Shown piece after piece: positions 17,487 through 25,124 of a DNA stretch of 64,000 nucleotides (position 1 is the stretch's first letter; each line of letters begins with the position of its first letter). Position numbers and translations under genes: made by a program. The DNA lies in contig NZ_JBGGWA010000006.1 of assembly GCF_041321145.1 (NCBI RefSeq), forward strand, positions 1 through 64,000. The letters run 5' to 3'. The DNA is from Paraburkholderia sp041321145 (lineage in GTDB: Bacteria; Pseudomonadota; Gammaproteobacteria; Burkholderiales; Burkholderiaceae). The notes under the pieces were generated by a model, which did no database searches, was not told where the DNA came from, and saw only the letters and a program-made list of their open reading frames with translations.

Positions 17487-19289
17487 ATGAGCGATCACAC
17501 CCCCATCAGCGGCCCGCAGGCCATGACCCCGTCTGAAGCTTTCGTCGAAACCCTTGCCGCGAACGGCGTGACCGACATGTTCGGCATCATGGGTTCGGCC
17601 TTCATGGACGCCATGGACATCTTCGCGCCCGCCGGCATCCGCCTTATCCCCGTGGTGCACGAGCAGGGCGCCGGCCACATGGCCGACGGCTATGCACGCG
17701 TGTCCGGCCGCCACGGCGTGGTGATCGGCCAGAACGGCCCCGGCATCAGCAATTGCGTGACCGCCATCGCCGCGGCCTATTGGGCGCACAGCCCGGTGGT
17801 CATGATCACGCCCGAGGCAGGCACCATGGGCATCGGACTGGGCGGCTTCCAGGAAGCAAAGCAACTCCCCATGTTCCAGGAGTTCACCAAGTATCAGGGC
17901 CACGTCACCCACCCTGCGCGCATGGCTGAATTCACCGGCCGCTGCTTCGACCGCGCGCTGGCCGAGATGGGCCCGACCCAGCTCAACATTCCGCGCGACT
18001 ACTTCTACGGCCAGATCAAGGCCGAGATTCCGCAACCGCAGCGCCTCGACCGTGGCCCCGGCGGCGATCAACGCCTGAACGAAGCGGCCGAACTCCTCGC
18101 CGAGGCTAAGTTCCCGGTCATCATCTCCGGCGGCGGCGTGGTCATGGCCGATGCGATCGAGGAGTGCAAGGCGCTGGCCGAGCGTCTGGGCGCGCCGGTC
18201 GTCAACAGCTACCTGCACAACGACTCCTTCCCCGCCGACCACCCGCTGTGGTGCGGTCCGCTCGGCTATCAGGGCTCCAAGGCGGCGATGAAGCTGATCC
18301 AGCGCGCCGACGTGGTGATCGCGCTCGGTTCGCGTCTGGGACCGTTCGGCACACTGCCCCAGCACGGCATGGACTACTGGCCGCAAAACGCCAAGATCAT
18401 CCAGATCGACGCCGACCACAAAATGCTCGGCCTGGTGAAGAAGATCTCCGTGGGCATCTGCGGCGACGCCAAGGCCGCCGCGGTTGCACTCACGCAGCGC
18501 CTTGAAGGCCGCACCCTTGCTTGCGACGCCTCGCGTGAAGAGCGCGCCGGCCAGATCGCCGCTGAGAAGGCTGCATGGGAGAAGGAGCTCGATGAGTGGA
18601 CTCACGAGCGCGACCCCTACAGCATGGACATGATCGAGGAGCAGAAAAACGAACGCACGCCCGGCGGCGGCACCTATCTGCACCCGCGCCAGGTGTTGCG
18701 CGAGCTCGAAAAGGCCATGCCGGAAGACGTGATGGTCTCCACCGACATCGGCAACATCAACTCCGTGGCCAACAGCTACCTGCGCTTCACCAAGCCGCGC
18801 AGCTTCTTTGCCGCGATGAGCTGGGGCAACTGCGGCTACGCCTTCCCGACCATCATCGGCGCCAAGGTTGCGGCACCCCATCGCCCCGCGGTCTCCTACG
18901 CCGGCGACGGCGCGTGGGGCATGAGCCTGATGGAAACCATGACCTGCGTGCGTCACAACATTCCGGTCACCGCCGTGGTCTTCCACAACCGGCAATGGGG
19001 CGCGGAAAAGAAGAACCAGGTGGACTTCTACAACCGCCGCTTCGTTGCAGGTGAACTCGACAACCAGAGCTTCGCCGGCATCGCTCGCGCGATGGGTGCC
19101 GAGGGTGTGACGGTGGACCGGCTCGAGGACGTCGGCCCCGCGTTAAAGCGTGCGATCGATGCACAGATGAACCATGGCAAGACCACCATCATCGAGATCA
19201 TGTGCACCCGCGAACTCGGCGATCCGTTCCGCCGTGATGCGCTGGCCAAGCCGGTGCGTTTGCTGGACAAGTACAAGGACTATGTCTGA
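17487..19289 (+). CDS. xsc: sulfoacetaldehyde acetyltransferase (thiamine diphosphate-dependent)
   Basis: 600 residues, full length for Xsc. It converts sulfoacetaldehyde and phosphate to acetyl phosphate and sulfite, the desulfonation step on which C2-sulfonate routes converge. The acetohydroxyacid-synthase-like three-domain layout is intact: the N-terminal Pyr domain has the cofactor glutamate in VVHEQGAGHMADGYARVSG, a central domain follows (VIISGGGVVMADA), and the C-terminal PP domain has GDGAWGMSLMETMTCVRHN. The segment NRQWGAEKKNQVDFYNRRF near the C-terminus is typical of Xsc rather than IlvB. CGGAGACAG precedes the ATG. It has its own promoter and two hairpins behind it, so it may be expressed more strongly than pta. 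Confidence 0.96.
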   Translation: MSDHTPISGPQAMTPSEAFVETLAANGVTDMFGIMGSAFMDAMDIFAPAGIRLIPVVHEQGAGHMADGYARVSGRHGVVIGQNGPGISNCVTAIAAAYWAHSPVVMITPEAGTMGIGLGGFQEAKQLPMFQEFTKYQGHVTHPARMAEFTGRCFDRALAEMGPTQLNIPRDYFYGQIKAEIPQPQRLDRGPGGDQRLNEAAELLAEAKFPVIISGGGVVMADAIEECKALAERLGAPVVNSYLHNDSFPADHPLWCGPLGYQGSKAAMKLIQRADVVIALGSRLGPFGTLPQHGMDYWPQNAKIIQIDADHKMLGLVKKISVGICGDAKAAAVALTQRLEGRTLACDASREERAGQIAAEKAAWEKELDEWTHERDPYSMDMIEEQKNERTPGGGTYLHPRQVLRELEKAMPEDVMVSTDIGNINSVANSYLRFTKPRSFFAAMSWGNCGYAFPTIIGAKVAAPHRPAVSYAGDGAWGMSLMETMTCVRHNIPVTAVVFHNRQWGAEKKNQVDFYNRRFVAGELDNQSFAGIARAMGAEGVTVDRLEDVGPALKRAIDAQMNHGKTTIIEIMCTRELGDPFRRDALAKPVRLLDKYKDYV

Positions 19290-19310
19290 TTCGTCCGTTG
19301 TCTGAAGGTT

Positions 19311-19389
19311 CGGGCGCGAGGGGCACATCGCCTCGCGCCCGGCAGGCCGGAAACGGGACTTCCCCTGCCGTTTCCGGCCTCTTTGTTTG
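19311..19389 (+). terminator. two tandem hairpins after xsc, the second a rho-independent terminator
   Basis: GGGCGCGAGG (19312-19321) pairs with CCTCGCGCCC (19331-19340). Directly after, AGGCCGGAAACGG (19344-19356) pairs with CCGTTTCCGGCCT (19368-19380), followed by CTTTGTTTGCC. Both stems are perfect. The short T-rich tail suggests partial termination, which would still let some transcripts reach pta. Confidence 0.75.
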
Positions 19390-19427
19390 CCGTTCGCCGT
19401 TCGCCGTTGCCGTTTGCTGCTCCCGTT

Positions 19428-19451
19428 TTTCAACCGTGATTTCAACCGCGA
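19428..19451 (+). repeat. adjacent 12-bp direct repeat before pta
   Basis: TTTCAACCGTGA is followed immediately by TTTCAACCGCGA, one mismatch. Just upstream, GCCGTTC-type heptamers repeat (about 19390-19412). It could be slippage-prone or a binding site for a regulator of pta; no direct evidence. Confidence 0.4.
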
Positions 19452-19466
19452 TCACTGCCCACTGCC

Positions 19467-20507
19467 ATGAAAGCCATCAATCGCATCATCGAGCGTGCCC
19501 GCACTTCGCCAAGACGCATCGTGCTCTGCGAGGCGGAAGATCCCCGCATGCTGGAAGCGGCGCAACGCGCGACACGCGAAGGCATCGCCCGCATCGTGCT
19601 GGTGGGCCCAGCTGCGCGCATTCATGCGGCGGCTGCCGGGCAAAACATCGAACTGTCCGGCATGGAGTTGGTGGATCCCGCGACCTCGCCGCTCGCCCCC
19701 GCGTTTGCCGAAGCACTCTTCGCACTGCGCAGCAAAAAAGGCATGACGCTTGACGAAGCAAAGCAGGAAATCCTCAAGCCCCTCTGTTTCGCCAACCTGA
19801 TGGTGCGGCTCGGCCACGCCGACGGCTCCGTGGCCGGCTCCGTCCACACGACCGCCGACGTGGTCCGCACGGCGATCCAGATCATCGGTCTCCATCCTTC
19901 GTTCAAGCTGGTGTCGAGTTTCTTTCTGATGATGCTGTGCGAGCCCTTCCACACGCTCAAAGGCGGCCTGATCTTCTCCGACTGCGGACTGGTGGTGAAC
20001 CCGGACGCCGGTGAGCTGGCCCAGATTGCCATGGCGGCGGCCGACAGCGCGCAAAGCCTGCTGATGGACGAGCCGCGGGTGGCCATGCTGTCGTTCTCGA
20101 CCAGCGGCAGCGCGCGGCATGCGGCGGTCGACAAGGTCGTGGAAGCGACGCGCCAGGTGAGAGCCGCGCGCCCGCACCTGGCGATCGACGGCGACGTGCA
20201 GCTCGACGCGGCGATCGTCTCCGAAATCGCCATGCGCAAGATCGATCATTCGCAAGTGCAAGGGCACGCCAACGTGCTGATTTTCCCGAGCCTTGAGGCC
20301 GGCAATATCGGCTACAAGCTGGCCGAGCGAATCGGCGGGGCGAAGGCCATCGGCCCGTTGCTGCAGGGCCTCGCCAAGCCGGCCAACGACCTCTCGCGCG
20401 GCTGCAGCGCCGACGACATCTACTACGTGATCGCGGTGACGGCCGTGCAGGCGCAAACCGCGGCTGAGCCGGTGACCGCGGGTACCCTGCCGCACCACGC
20501 TTCATGA
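19467..20507 (+). CDS. pta: phosphate acetyltransferase
   Basis: 346 residues, the short stand-alone Pta form without the N-terminal DRTGG region of the long enterobacterial enzyme. It turns acetyl phosphate from Xsc plus CoA into acetyl-CoA. Family segments seen are RIVLCEAEDPRMLEAA, GSVAGSVHTTADVVRTA, FFLMMLCEPFHTLKGG, AMLSFSTSGSARH, VDGD-like AIDGDVQLDAAI, and the C-terminal HANVLIFPSLEAGNIGYKL and PLLQGLAKPANDLSRGCS. xsc-pta linkage is common in taurine and isethionate degraders. No strong ribosome binding site precedes the ATG. Confidence 0.93.
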   Translation: MKAINRIIERARTSPRRIVLCEAEDPRMLEAAQRATREGIARIVLVGPAARIHAAAAGQNIELSGMELVDPATSPLAPAFAEALFALRSKKGMTLDEAKQEILKPLCFANLMVRLGHADGSVAGSVHTTADVVRTAIQIIGLHPSFKLVSSFFLMMLCEPFHTLKGGLIFSDCGLVVNPDAGELAQIAMAAADSAQSLLMDEPRVAMLSFSTSGSARHAAVDKVVEATRQVRAARPHLAIDGDVQLDAAIVSEIAMRKIDHSQVQGHANVLIFPSLEAGNIGYKLAERIGGAKAIGPLLQGLAKPANDLSRGCSADDIYYVIAVTAVQAQTAAEPVTAGTLPHHAS

Positions 20508-20606
20508 CCACTGGGAAGAAGCGGTTCCATTTCGCATCGACAGGCGCCGCAAGATCCACGTAAAGCCGCGAAAGCGAAGAAGCTGCGAGTGTGAAGCCGT
20601 AAGCCG

Positions 20607-22496
20607 CTATCCCCGCTGCCCTTTGCCGGTCTGCTGCCCGCGGCCGCCGATCCATCCTACGATCTCGGCAAACAGCTTCATATCCGGCGGCACGGAGAGG
20701 TCCACGGGGAGACAGCGGCGGTAATACGGGCTGAGATCGAGCCCGACGCCCAAACCCAGCACCTCGACGTCGCGCAAGGCATGGTGGCGCGCCACGACGG
20801 CCTTGAGATGGTTGTCGAGATAGAAGGCGTCGTTGGTCTGGCCCGTGGCGCTGTCCATGGGGCTGCCGTCCGAGATTACGATCAGGATGCGCCGCGCCTC
20901 GGGACGTGCGACAAGGCGCCCGCAGGCCCAGTCGACCGCTTCGCCATCCACGCCTTCGCGAAACAGGTCCGCCTTGAAGAGCGCCGCGATATCGGCGCGG
21001 GCGCGTCGCCAGCTCCGGTCGGCGTCCTTGAACACCAGGTGAGACAGTTCGTTGAGCCGGCCCGGATGAAGCGGCCGGCCCTGCGCCAGCCAGTCGAGCC
21101 GGGCTCGGCCACCGTTCCAGGCGCCGGTGGTGAAGCCCAGAACCTCGGTGGTCACGCCGGCCTGGTCGAGCGCGCGCGTCAGAATGTCCACCATGATCGC
21201 CACCGGCTCGATATGCGCTTTCATCGAGCCCGAGCAGTCGATCAGAAAGCCGACTACGCAGTCCGCCATGAGCGTGTTCCGCTCCAGCCGGAACAGGCGA
21301 CGTTCAGCGGGAGAACTGACCAGTTGTGCGAGGCGCCGCCCGTCGATGCGGCCATGCTCTTCACCGAACGACCACCCGTCGCGCTGCGATATCGCCAGCG
21401 CCGCTTTCAGCGCGTGCGCGAGCCGCGCCACGTTGATGCCCTGGGCGGCGACGCGTTCGTCGAGCCGCTCGCGAAACTCGCTAAGCAAGGCTTTGCGGAC
21501 CAGCGCGCCAGGCGCTATCTCGCGGTCATAGCGCGTGGTATAGGCGCGATAGCCCTGCTCCGAAGCTTCGAGCACGCGGCTTTTGCCGGTGAGCGCGACG
21601 GCCATGTCCTTGTACTCGTCGTCCTCGACATCGAACCAGAGCGAGAATGCCGTGCGCGGGGCTTTGTCGTCGCTCTCCTGCGGATCGTCGTGGGCATCGT
21701 CCAGCGCCTCTGCACGGGCGGCACGGATCATCTCGGCCACCAGCCGCGCCAATTCCAACGCATGGACAGCGAACGCGCCCTGCTCCTGCCGATGCCGGCG
21801 CAGACCCGCCAGCGAAACGCCCAGCACCGGCACGATGGCCGCGCGCGTGGCTTCGATCAGGCCTTCGGTCTGTTCGAGCACAGGCCAGCCCGTCAGGCGC
21901 GACCACGCGATCTGCGCCACCGTGAACAGCAGAATGCCCAGATGGTCCTCGGCGAGCCCGGCGTGGTAGAAGGCCCGCGACCAGGCCTCGAAACGCTCGC
22001 GCAGATTTTGCACCAGGCCCGGCATGCCAGGCGGCGTCTGCGTTTCGCAGCGCAACTGTTCGAGTAGTTCAAATACCGCCCGCTCGATGGGATCGGTCGG
22101 GCAGAGCTTGCTGTGCAAGGCCGCATCGGAGTGCATGAGTCGCAAGGCCGCGCCATCGGCGGCGCCGCGCAAGGACGCGAAGTCGTCCTGCTGCGGGTCG
22201 GTACGCAGATGCGGCGCGTGCAACGGCAAAGGCCTCAGGTCGCGGCACAACCGGCCTTCGCGGTAGTGCAAGGCGGCGTCGCCGGTGAGGGCACGCACGG
22301 CCGCCGCGCAGAGCGCCTCGCGCTGCTCCGCGCGCAGGGTTGCTTGCCGCTGGGTCAATGGGTCCTGAGCCGCTTGCCGAAGGGCCGCCTGGCTCGGGGG
22401 CGCTTGCCGCAAGGCCGCCTCATCCTGGGCCGCTTTGCGCAGTGCCGCGTCGCCCGGGTCCGATTGCGGTAAGGTCACCTGCCTGTCCGACGTCAT
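20607..22496 (-). CDS. CobT-like VWA-domain protein of unknown role
   Basis: 629 residues. The C-terminal 220 residues match the VWA domain of the aerobic cobaltochelatase subunit CobT: the MIDAS motif is LIDCSGSMKAH, then EVLGFTTGAWNGG, HPGRLNELSHLVFKDAD, GEAVDWACGRLVARPEARRI and ILIVISDGSPMDS. The middle includes a CobT-like central region with an acidic patch (DDAHDDPQESDD). The first 60 residues hold a ten-residue repeat around ALRQA. Its ATG overlaps the stop of the CobS-like gene (ATGA), so the two are coupled. No CobN or cobalamin gene is in the window. CobS/CobT-type and MoxR/VWA pairs act as chaperone motors for metal insertion or enzyme activation. Here the client is unknown and may be an enzyme of the sulfonate route or an electron-transfer partner. 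Confidence 0.8.
   Translation of the reverse strand: MTSDRQVTLPQSDPGDAALRKAAQDEAALRQAPPSQAALRQAAQDPLTQRQATLRAEQREALCAAAVRALTGDAALHYREGRLCRDLRPLPLHAPHLRTDPQQDDFASLRGAADGAALRLMHSDAALHSKLCPTDPIERAVFELLEQLRCETQTPPGMPGLVQNLRERFEAWSRAFYHAGLAEDHLGILLFTVAQIAWSRLTGWPVLEQTEGLIEATRAAIVPVLGVSLAGLRRHRQEQGAFAVHALELARLVAEMIRAARAEALDDAHDDPQESDDKAPRTAFSLWFDVEDDEYKDMAVALTGKSRVLEASEQGYRAYTTRYDREIAPGALVRKALLSEFRERLDERVAAQGINVARLAHALKAALAISQRDGWSFGEEHGRIDGRRLAQLVSSPAERRLFRLERNTLMADCVVGFLIDCSGSMKAHIEPVAIMVDILTRALDQAGVTTEVLGFTTGAWNGGRARLDWLAQGRPLHPGRLNELSHLVFKDADRSWRRARADIAALFKADLFREGVDGEAVDWACGRLVARPEARRILIVISDGSPMDSATGQTNDAFYLDNHLKAVVARHHALRDVEVLGLGVGLDLSPYYRRCLPVDLSVPPDMKLFAEIVGWIGGRGQQTGKGQRG
22341..22470 (-). 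repeat. 30-bp tandem repeat coding for decapeptides in the CobT-like N-terminus
   Basis: CGCTTGCCG-type units start at 22341, 22371, 22401 and 22431, exactly 30 bases apart, with a degenerate unit beyond. In protein they give ALRKAAQDEA, ALRQAPPSQA, ALRQAAQDPL and a weaker TQRQATLRAE. The segment is probably a flexible or helical N-terminal arm; copy number could vary between strains. Confidence 0.7.
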
Positions 22497-23485
22497 CAGC
22501 GTGGGCCCGCTGCGTGTGCTTCAGCGTTGGCGTCGGCCTCGAGTTCAGTGCCGAAGCAGCGCTGGAAATACTCGGCCACGATCGACCGCTCGGCTTCATC
22601 GCACTTGTTCAGAAAGGTCAGCCGAAACGCCATCGCGGGATCGCGGAAGATCTGGCAGTTCTCCGCCCAGTTGATCACCGTGCGCGGCGACATCAGCGTC
22701 GACAGGTCGCCGCTGGCGAAGCCCTTGCGGGTGAGTTCCGCCACGCTCACCATCGATTCGATCAGCGCGCGTCCCGCCTCGTCCGCAAGTTCCGGGACGC
22801 GCGCCAGCACGATGCCGGCCTCTTCCGCGCGCGGCAGATAGTTGAGCGTGGCCACCACGTTCCAGCGGTCCATCTGCGCGTGATTCAGCACCTGTGTGCC
22901 GTGATACAAGCCGTTCAGATTGCCCAGCCCCACCGTGTTGGTGGTGGCGAACATGCGGAAGTGTGGATGCGGATGAATCACGCGATTCTGGTCGAGCAGC
23001 GTGAATTTGCCGTCGCGCTCGAGAATGCGCTGGATCACGAACATCACGTCCGGACGCCCCGCATCGTATTCGTCGAAGATCAGGGCGACCGGGCGCTGCA
23101 ATGCCCATGGCACGATCCCTTCCTGAAACTCGGTGACCTGCAGGTCGTCGCGCACCACGATCGCATCTTTGCCGACCAGGTCGAGGCGGCTGATATGGCC
23201 GTCGAGATTGACGCGCACGCACGGCCAGTTGAGGCGGGCCGCGACCTGTTCGATGTGCGTCGACTTTCCGGTGCCGTGCAAGCCCTGCACCATCACCCGG
23301 CGATCCCGGCTGAAGCCGGCCAGAATCGCCAGCGTCACTTCCGGATTGAAGCGGTAGACCTCGTCGATCTCCGGCACGTGGTCGTCGCGCTCGCTGAAAG
23401 CGGGCACCATCAGGCTGGAATCGATGCCGAAAACGGTCCGTACCGAGACCATTCGGTCGGGTTTGCCAGTCACGATATCAGTCAC
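22496..23485 (-). CDS. CobS-like AAA+ ATPase of unknown role
   Basis: 329 residues from a GTG that has GGAGGAG 7 bases upstream. Most of its length matches the CobS cobaltochelatase ATPase: VFGIDSSLMVPAFSERDDHV, Walker A GLHGTGKST (about 68-76), HIEQVAARLNWPCVRVNLD, Walker B ALIFDEYDAGRPDVMFV, sensor 1 MFATTNTVGLG, GLYHGTQVLNHAQMDRWN and MSPRTVINWAENCQIF. In cobalamin synthesis CobS and CobT drive CobN, which is absent here. The gene has a TATAAT box (23568-23573 on the opposite strand) followed by site S3, the same operator-like sequence seen at xsc. That ties it to sulfonate use. An orphan true cobaltochelatase subunit is possible but the context argues against it. Confidence 0.83.
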   Translation of the reverse strand: MTDIVTGKPDRMVSVRTVFGIDSSLMVPAFSERDDHVPEIDEVYRFNPEVTLAILAGFSRDRRVMVQGLHGTGKSTHIEQVAARLNWPCVRVNLDGHISRLDLVGKDAIVVRDDLQVTEFQEGIVPWALQRPVALIFDEYDAGRPDVMFVIQRILERDGKFTLLDQNRVIHPHPHFRMFATTNTVGLGNLNGLYHGTQVLNHAQMDRWNVVATLNYLPRAEEAGIVLARVPELADEAGRALIESMVSVAELTRKGFASGDLSTLMSPRTVINWAENCQIFRDPAMAFRLTFLNKCDEAERSIVAEYFQRCFGTELEADANAEAHAAGPR

Positions 23486-23545
23486 TTCATTCTCCTCCCC
23501 ACTGCGGGGATGTTCGTTCAGCGCCGCCGCGCGATAATGGTTTTT

Positions 23546-23573
23546 CGGTACGTTTTGTTCCGTTTTTATTATA
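23546..23573 (-). promoter_or_regulatory. promoter and operator-like site S3 of the CobS/CobT-like operon
   Basis: On the minus strand a perfect TATAAT (23573-23568) is followed 6 bases later by a site that on the plus strand reads CGGTACGTTTTGTTCC (23546-23561). It differs from site S2 at xsc at two of 16 positions. No good -35 box is seen. The site overlaps the expected transcription start. Confidence 0.6.
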
Positions 23574-23632
23574 AACAGAATCTCGCGCGTTGAGCGGCGC
23601 TTCGTCCGCATCGACACCGGCGGCGCGTGCCG

Positions 23633-24937
23633 TCAGCGCACCGTCGCCATTTCGTCGAAGGGTTTCGCGCGCCGTTCCATGGCTCGCGCCGCCCATGCCG
23701 AGAGCAGCGCCGACAAAATCACATAGACGCACACATACCAGGGCTTGCCGCCGTCGAGGCGCAGCAGCGCCGTGGCGATGATCGGCGTGAGGCCGCTCGC
23801 GAAGATGCCCGAGAACTGATACACGAACGAGATGCCGGTATAACGCACCTCCGGATCGAACAGTTCGGCAAAGAGCGCGGCTTCCGGACCGTAGACCATG
23901 GCGTAGAAGATGCCGAACGGGATCACCACGCCGAGCCAGACGACCCACGTATTGCCGGCCTGAGTTTCCATCAGCCAGAACGCCGGCAGCACCGAGATGC
24001 CGCAGATCAGCGAACCCCAGCGATAGACGCGCGCGCGTCCCATCGAGTCCGACATCCTGCCGAAGAAAGGGATAAAGAAGCACATCACCATCGCCGCGAT
24101 CATCACCCCGGTGAGCGCTTCCGTGCGGCTCATCGAAAGACGCTGCGTGAGGTAGCCGATCATGAACACCGCGAAGATGTTGAAAAACACCCCGTCGATC
24201 CAGCGCGCGCCCATGCCGAGCAGCACCGAACTGCGATAGCGCGTGATCATGTCGACGAACGGGATTTTCACGGCGCGGCGGTTGCGCTTGAGCGCGAGAA
24301 ACTCGGGCGTCTCCATCACCTTGACGCGGATGTAGAGGCCGAGCACCACGAGCAGCAACGACGCGGCAAACGCGACCCGCCAGCCCCACGAGAGGAACGC
24401 CGCTTCCGGCAGCAGCCGGGAAATGCCCGCGACGATGCCCGACGCGAGGCACAAGCCAATCGCCAAGCCGATCTGCGGCAAGCTTGCATACAACCCGCGA
24501 CGGTTCGGCGGAGCATATTCATAGGCCATCAGCACTGCGCCACCCCATTCACCGCCGAGCCCGATGCCCTGCAAAATGCGCAAGGCGAGCAACAGAATGG
24601 GCGCCCAGATGCCGATCTGATCGAAGGTCGGCACGAAGGCGACCCCCGCCGTGGAAATCCCCATGATGACGAGCGTGCAGATCAACGCGGACTTGCGTCC
24701 AATCTTGTCGCCGAAGTGACCGAAGATCACGCCGCCGAGCGGCCGCGTCACGAAGCCGACGGCGAACGTGCCGTAGGCCAGCATCGTCGAGACGAGCGGA
24801 TCGTGAGCGGGAAAATAAAGCTTGTTGAACACAATGCCTGCCACGACGCCGTACAGAAAAAAGTCATACCATTCGACCGTCGCTCCAATCACGCTCGCGA
24901 ATGCAACGCGGCGGACAACCCGCTTATCGATTGCCAT
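23633..24937 (-). CDS. iseU: MFS transporter, metabolite:H+ symporter type, candidate isethionate importer
   Basis: 434 residues with about 12 membrane segments and the MHS signature: IGATVEWYDFFLYGVVAGIV, TRPLGGVIFGHFGDKIGRK, ILQGIGLGGEWGGAVLMAYE, and a C-terminal RYTGISFVYQFSGIFASGLT. GGAGGAGAC lies just before ATG 24937, so the upstream extension of the frame is not used. It is downstream of the GMC oxidoreductase on the same strand (187 bases) and next to xsc-pta, like the IseU carrier of C. necator. Isethionate is an inferred substrate; the family also moves dicarboxylates, shikimate and betaines. Confidence 0.68.
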   Translation of the reverse strand: MAIDKRVVRRVAFASVIGATVEWYDFFLYGVVAGIVFNKLYFPAHDPLVSTMLAYGTFAVGFVTRPLGGVIFGHFGDKIGRKSALICTLVIMGISTAGVAFVPTFDQIGIWAPILLLALRILQGIGLGGEWGGAVLMAYEYAPPNRRGLYASLPQIGLAIGLCLASGIVAGISRLLPEAAFLSWGWRVAFAASLLLVVLGLYIRVKVMETPEFLALKRNRRAVKIPFVDMITRYRSSVLLGMGARWIDGVFFNIFAVFMIGYLTQRLSMSRTEALTGVMIAAMVMCFFIPFFGRMSDSMGRARVYRWGSLICGISVLPAFWLMETQAGNTWVVWLGVVIPFGIFYAMVYGPEAALFAELFDPEVRYTGISFVYQFSGIFASGLTPIIATALLRLDGGKPWYVCVYVILSALLSAWAARAMERRAKPFDEMATVR

Positions 24938-25124
24938 AGCGTCTCCTCCAATGGATGGCCGCGTGCCGTCCCGGCAACGCAGCACTGTTGAGCCCCCGTC
25001 TGTCTCCTCCTGGGGCACGAATTTCGCCGCCTGCATGCTGCTTTTATCGACTTCGCATGCAGCAAGTCAGGTAGCGATCGTTTTACTTCTTGCGGCCACT
25101 TCGCTTCTTGCTTCTGCTTCTGCG

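Noticed and set aside
16063..18995. long minus-strand frames opposite the aldehyde dehydrogenase and xsc
   Set aside because: Both lie opposite complete, well-conserved enzymes and show no domain or start signals.
22341..22470. CRISPR-like array
   Set aside because: 30-bp period has no distinct spacers; the repeat is in frame within a coding region.
20607..23485. true cobaltochelatase subunits CobS and CobT for vitamin B12 synthesis
   Set aside because: Sequence is close to CobS/CobT, but no cobN or other cobalamin gene is present and the promoter site matches that of xsc. Kept as CobST-like; a genome-wide search for cobN and a second cobST would settle it.
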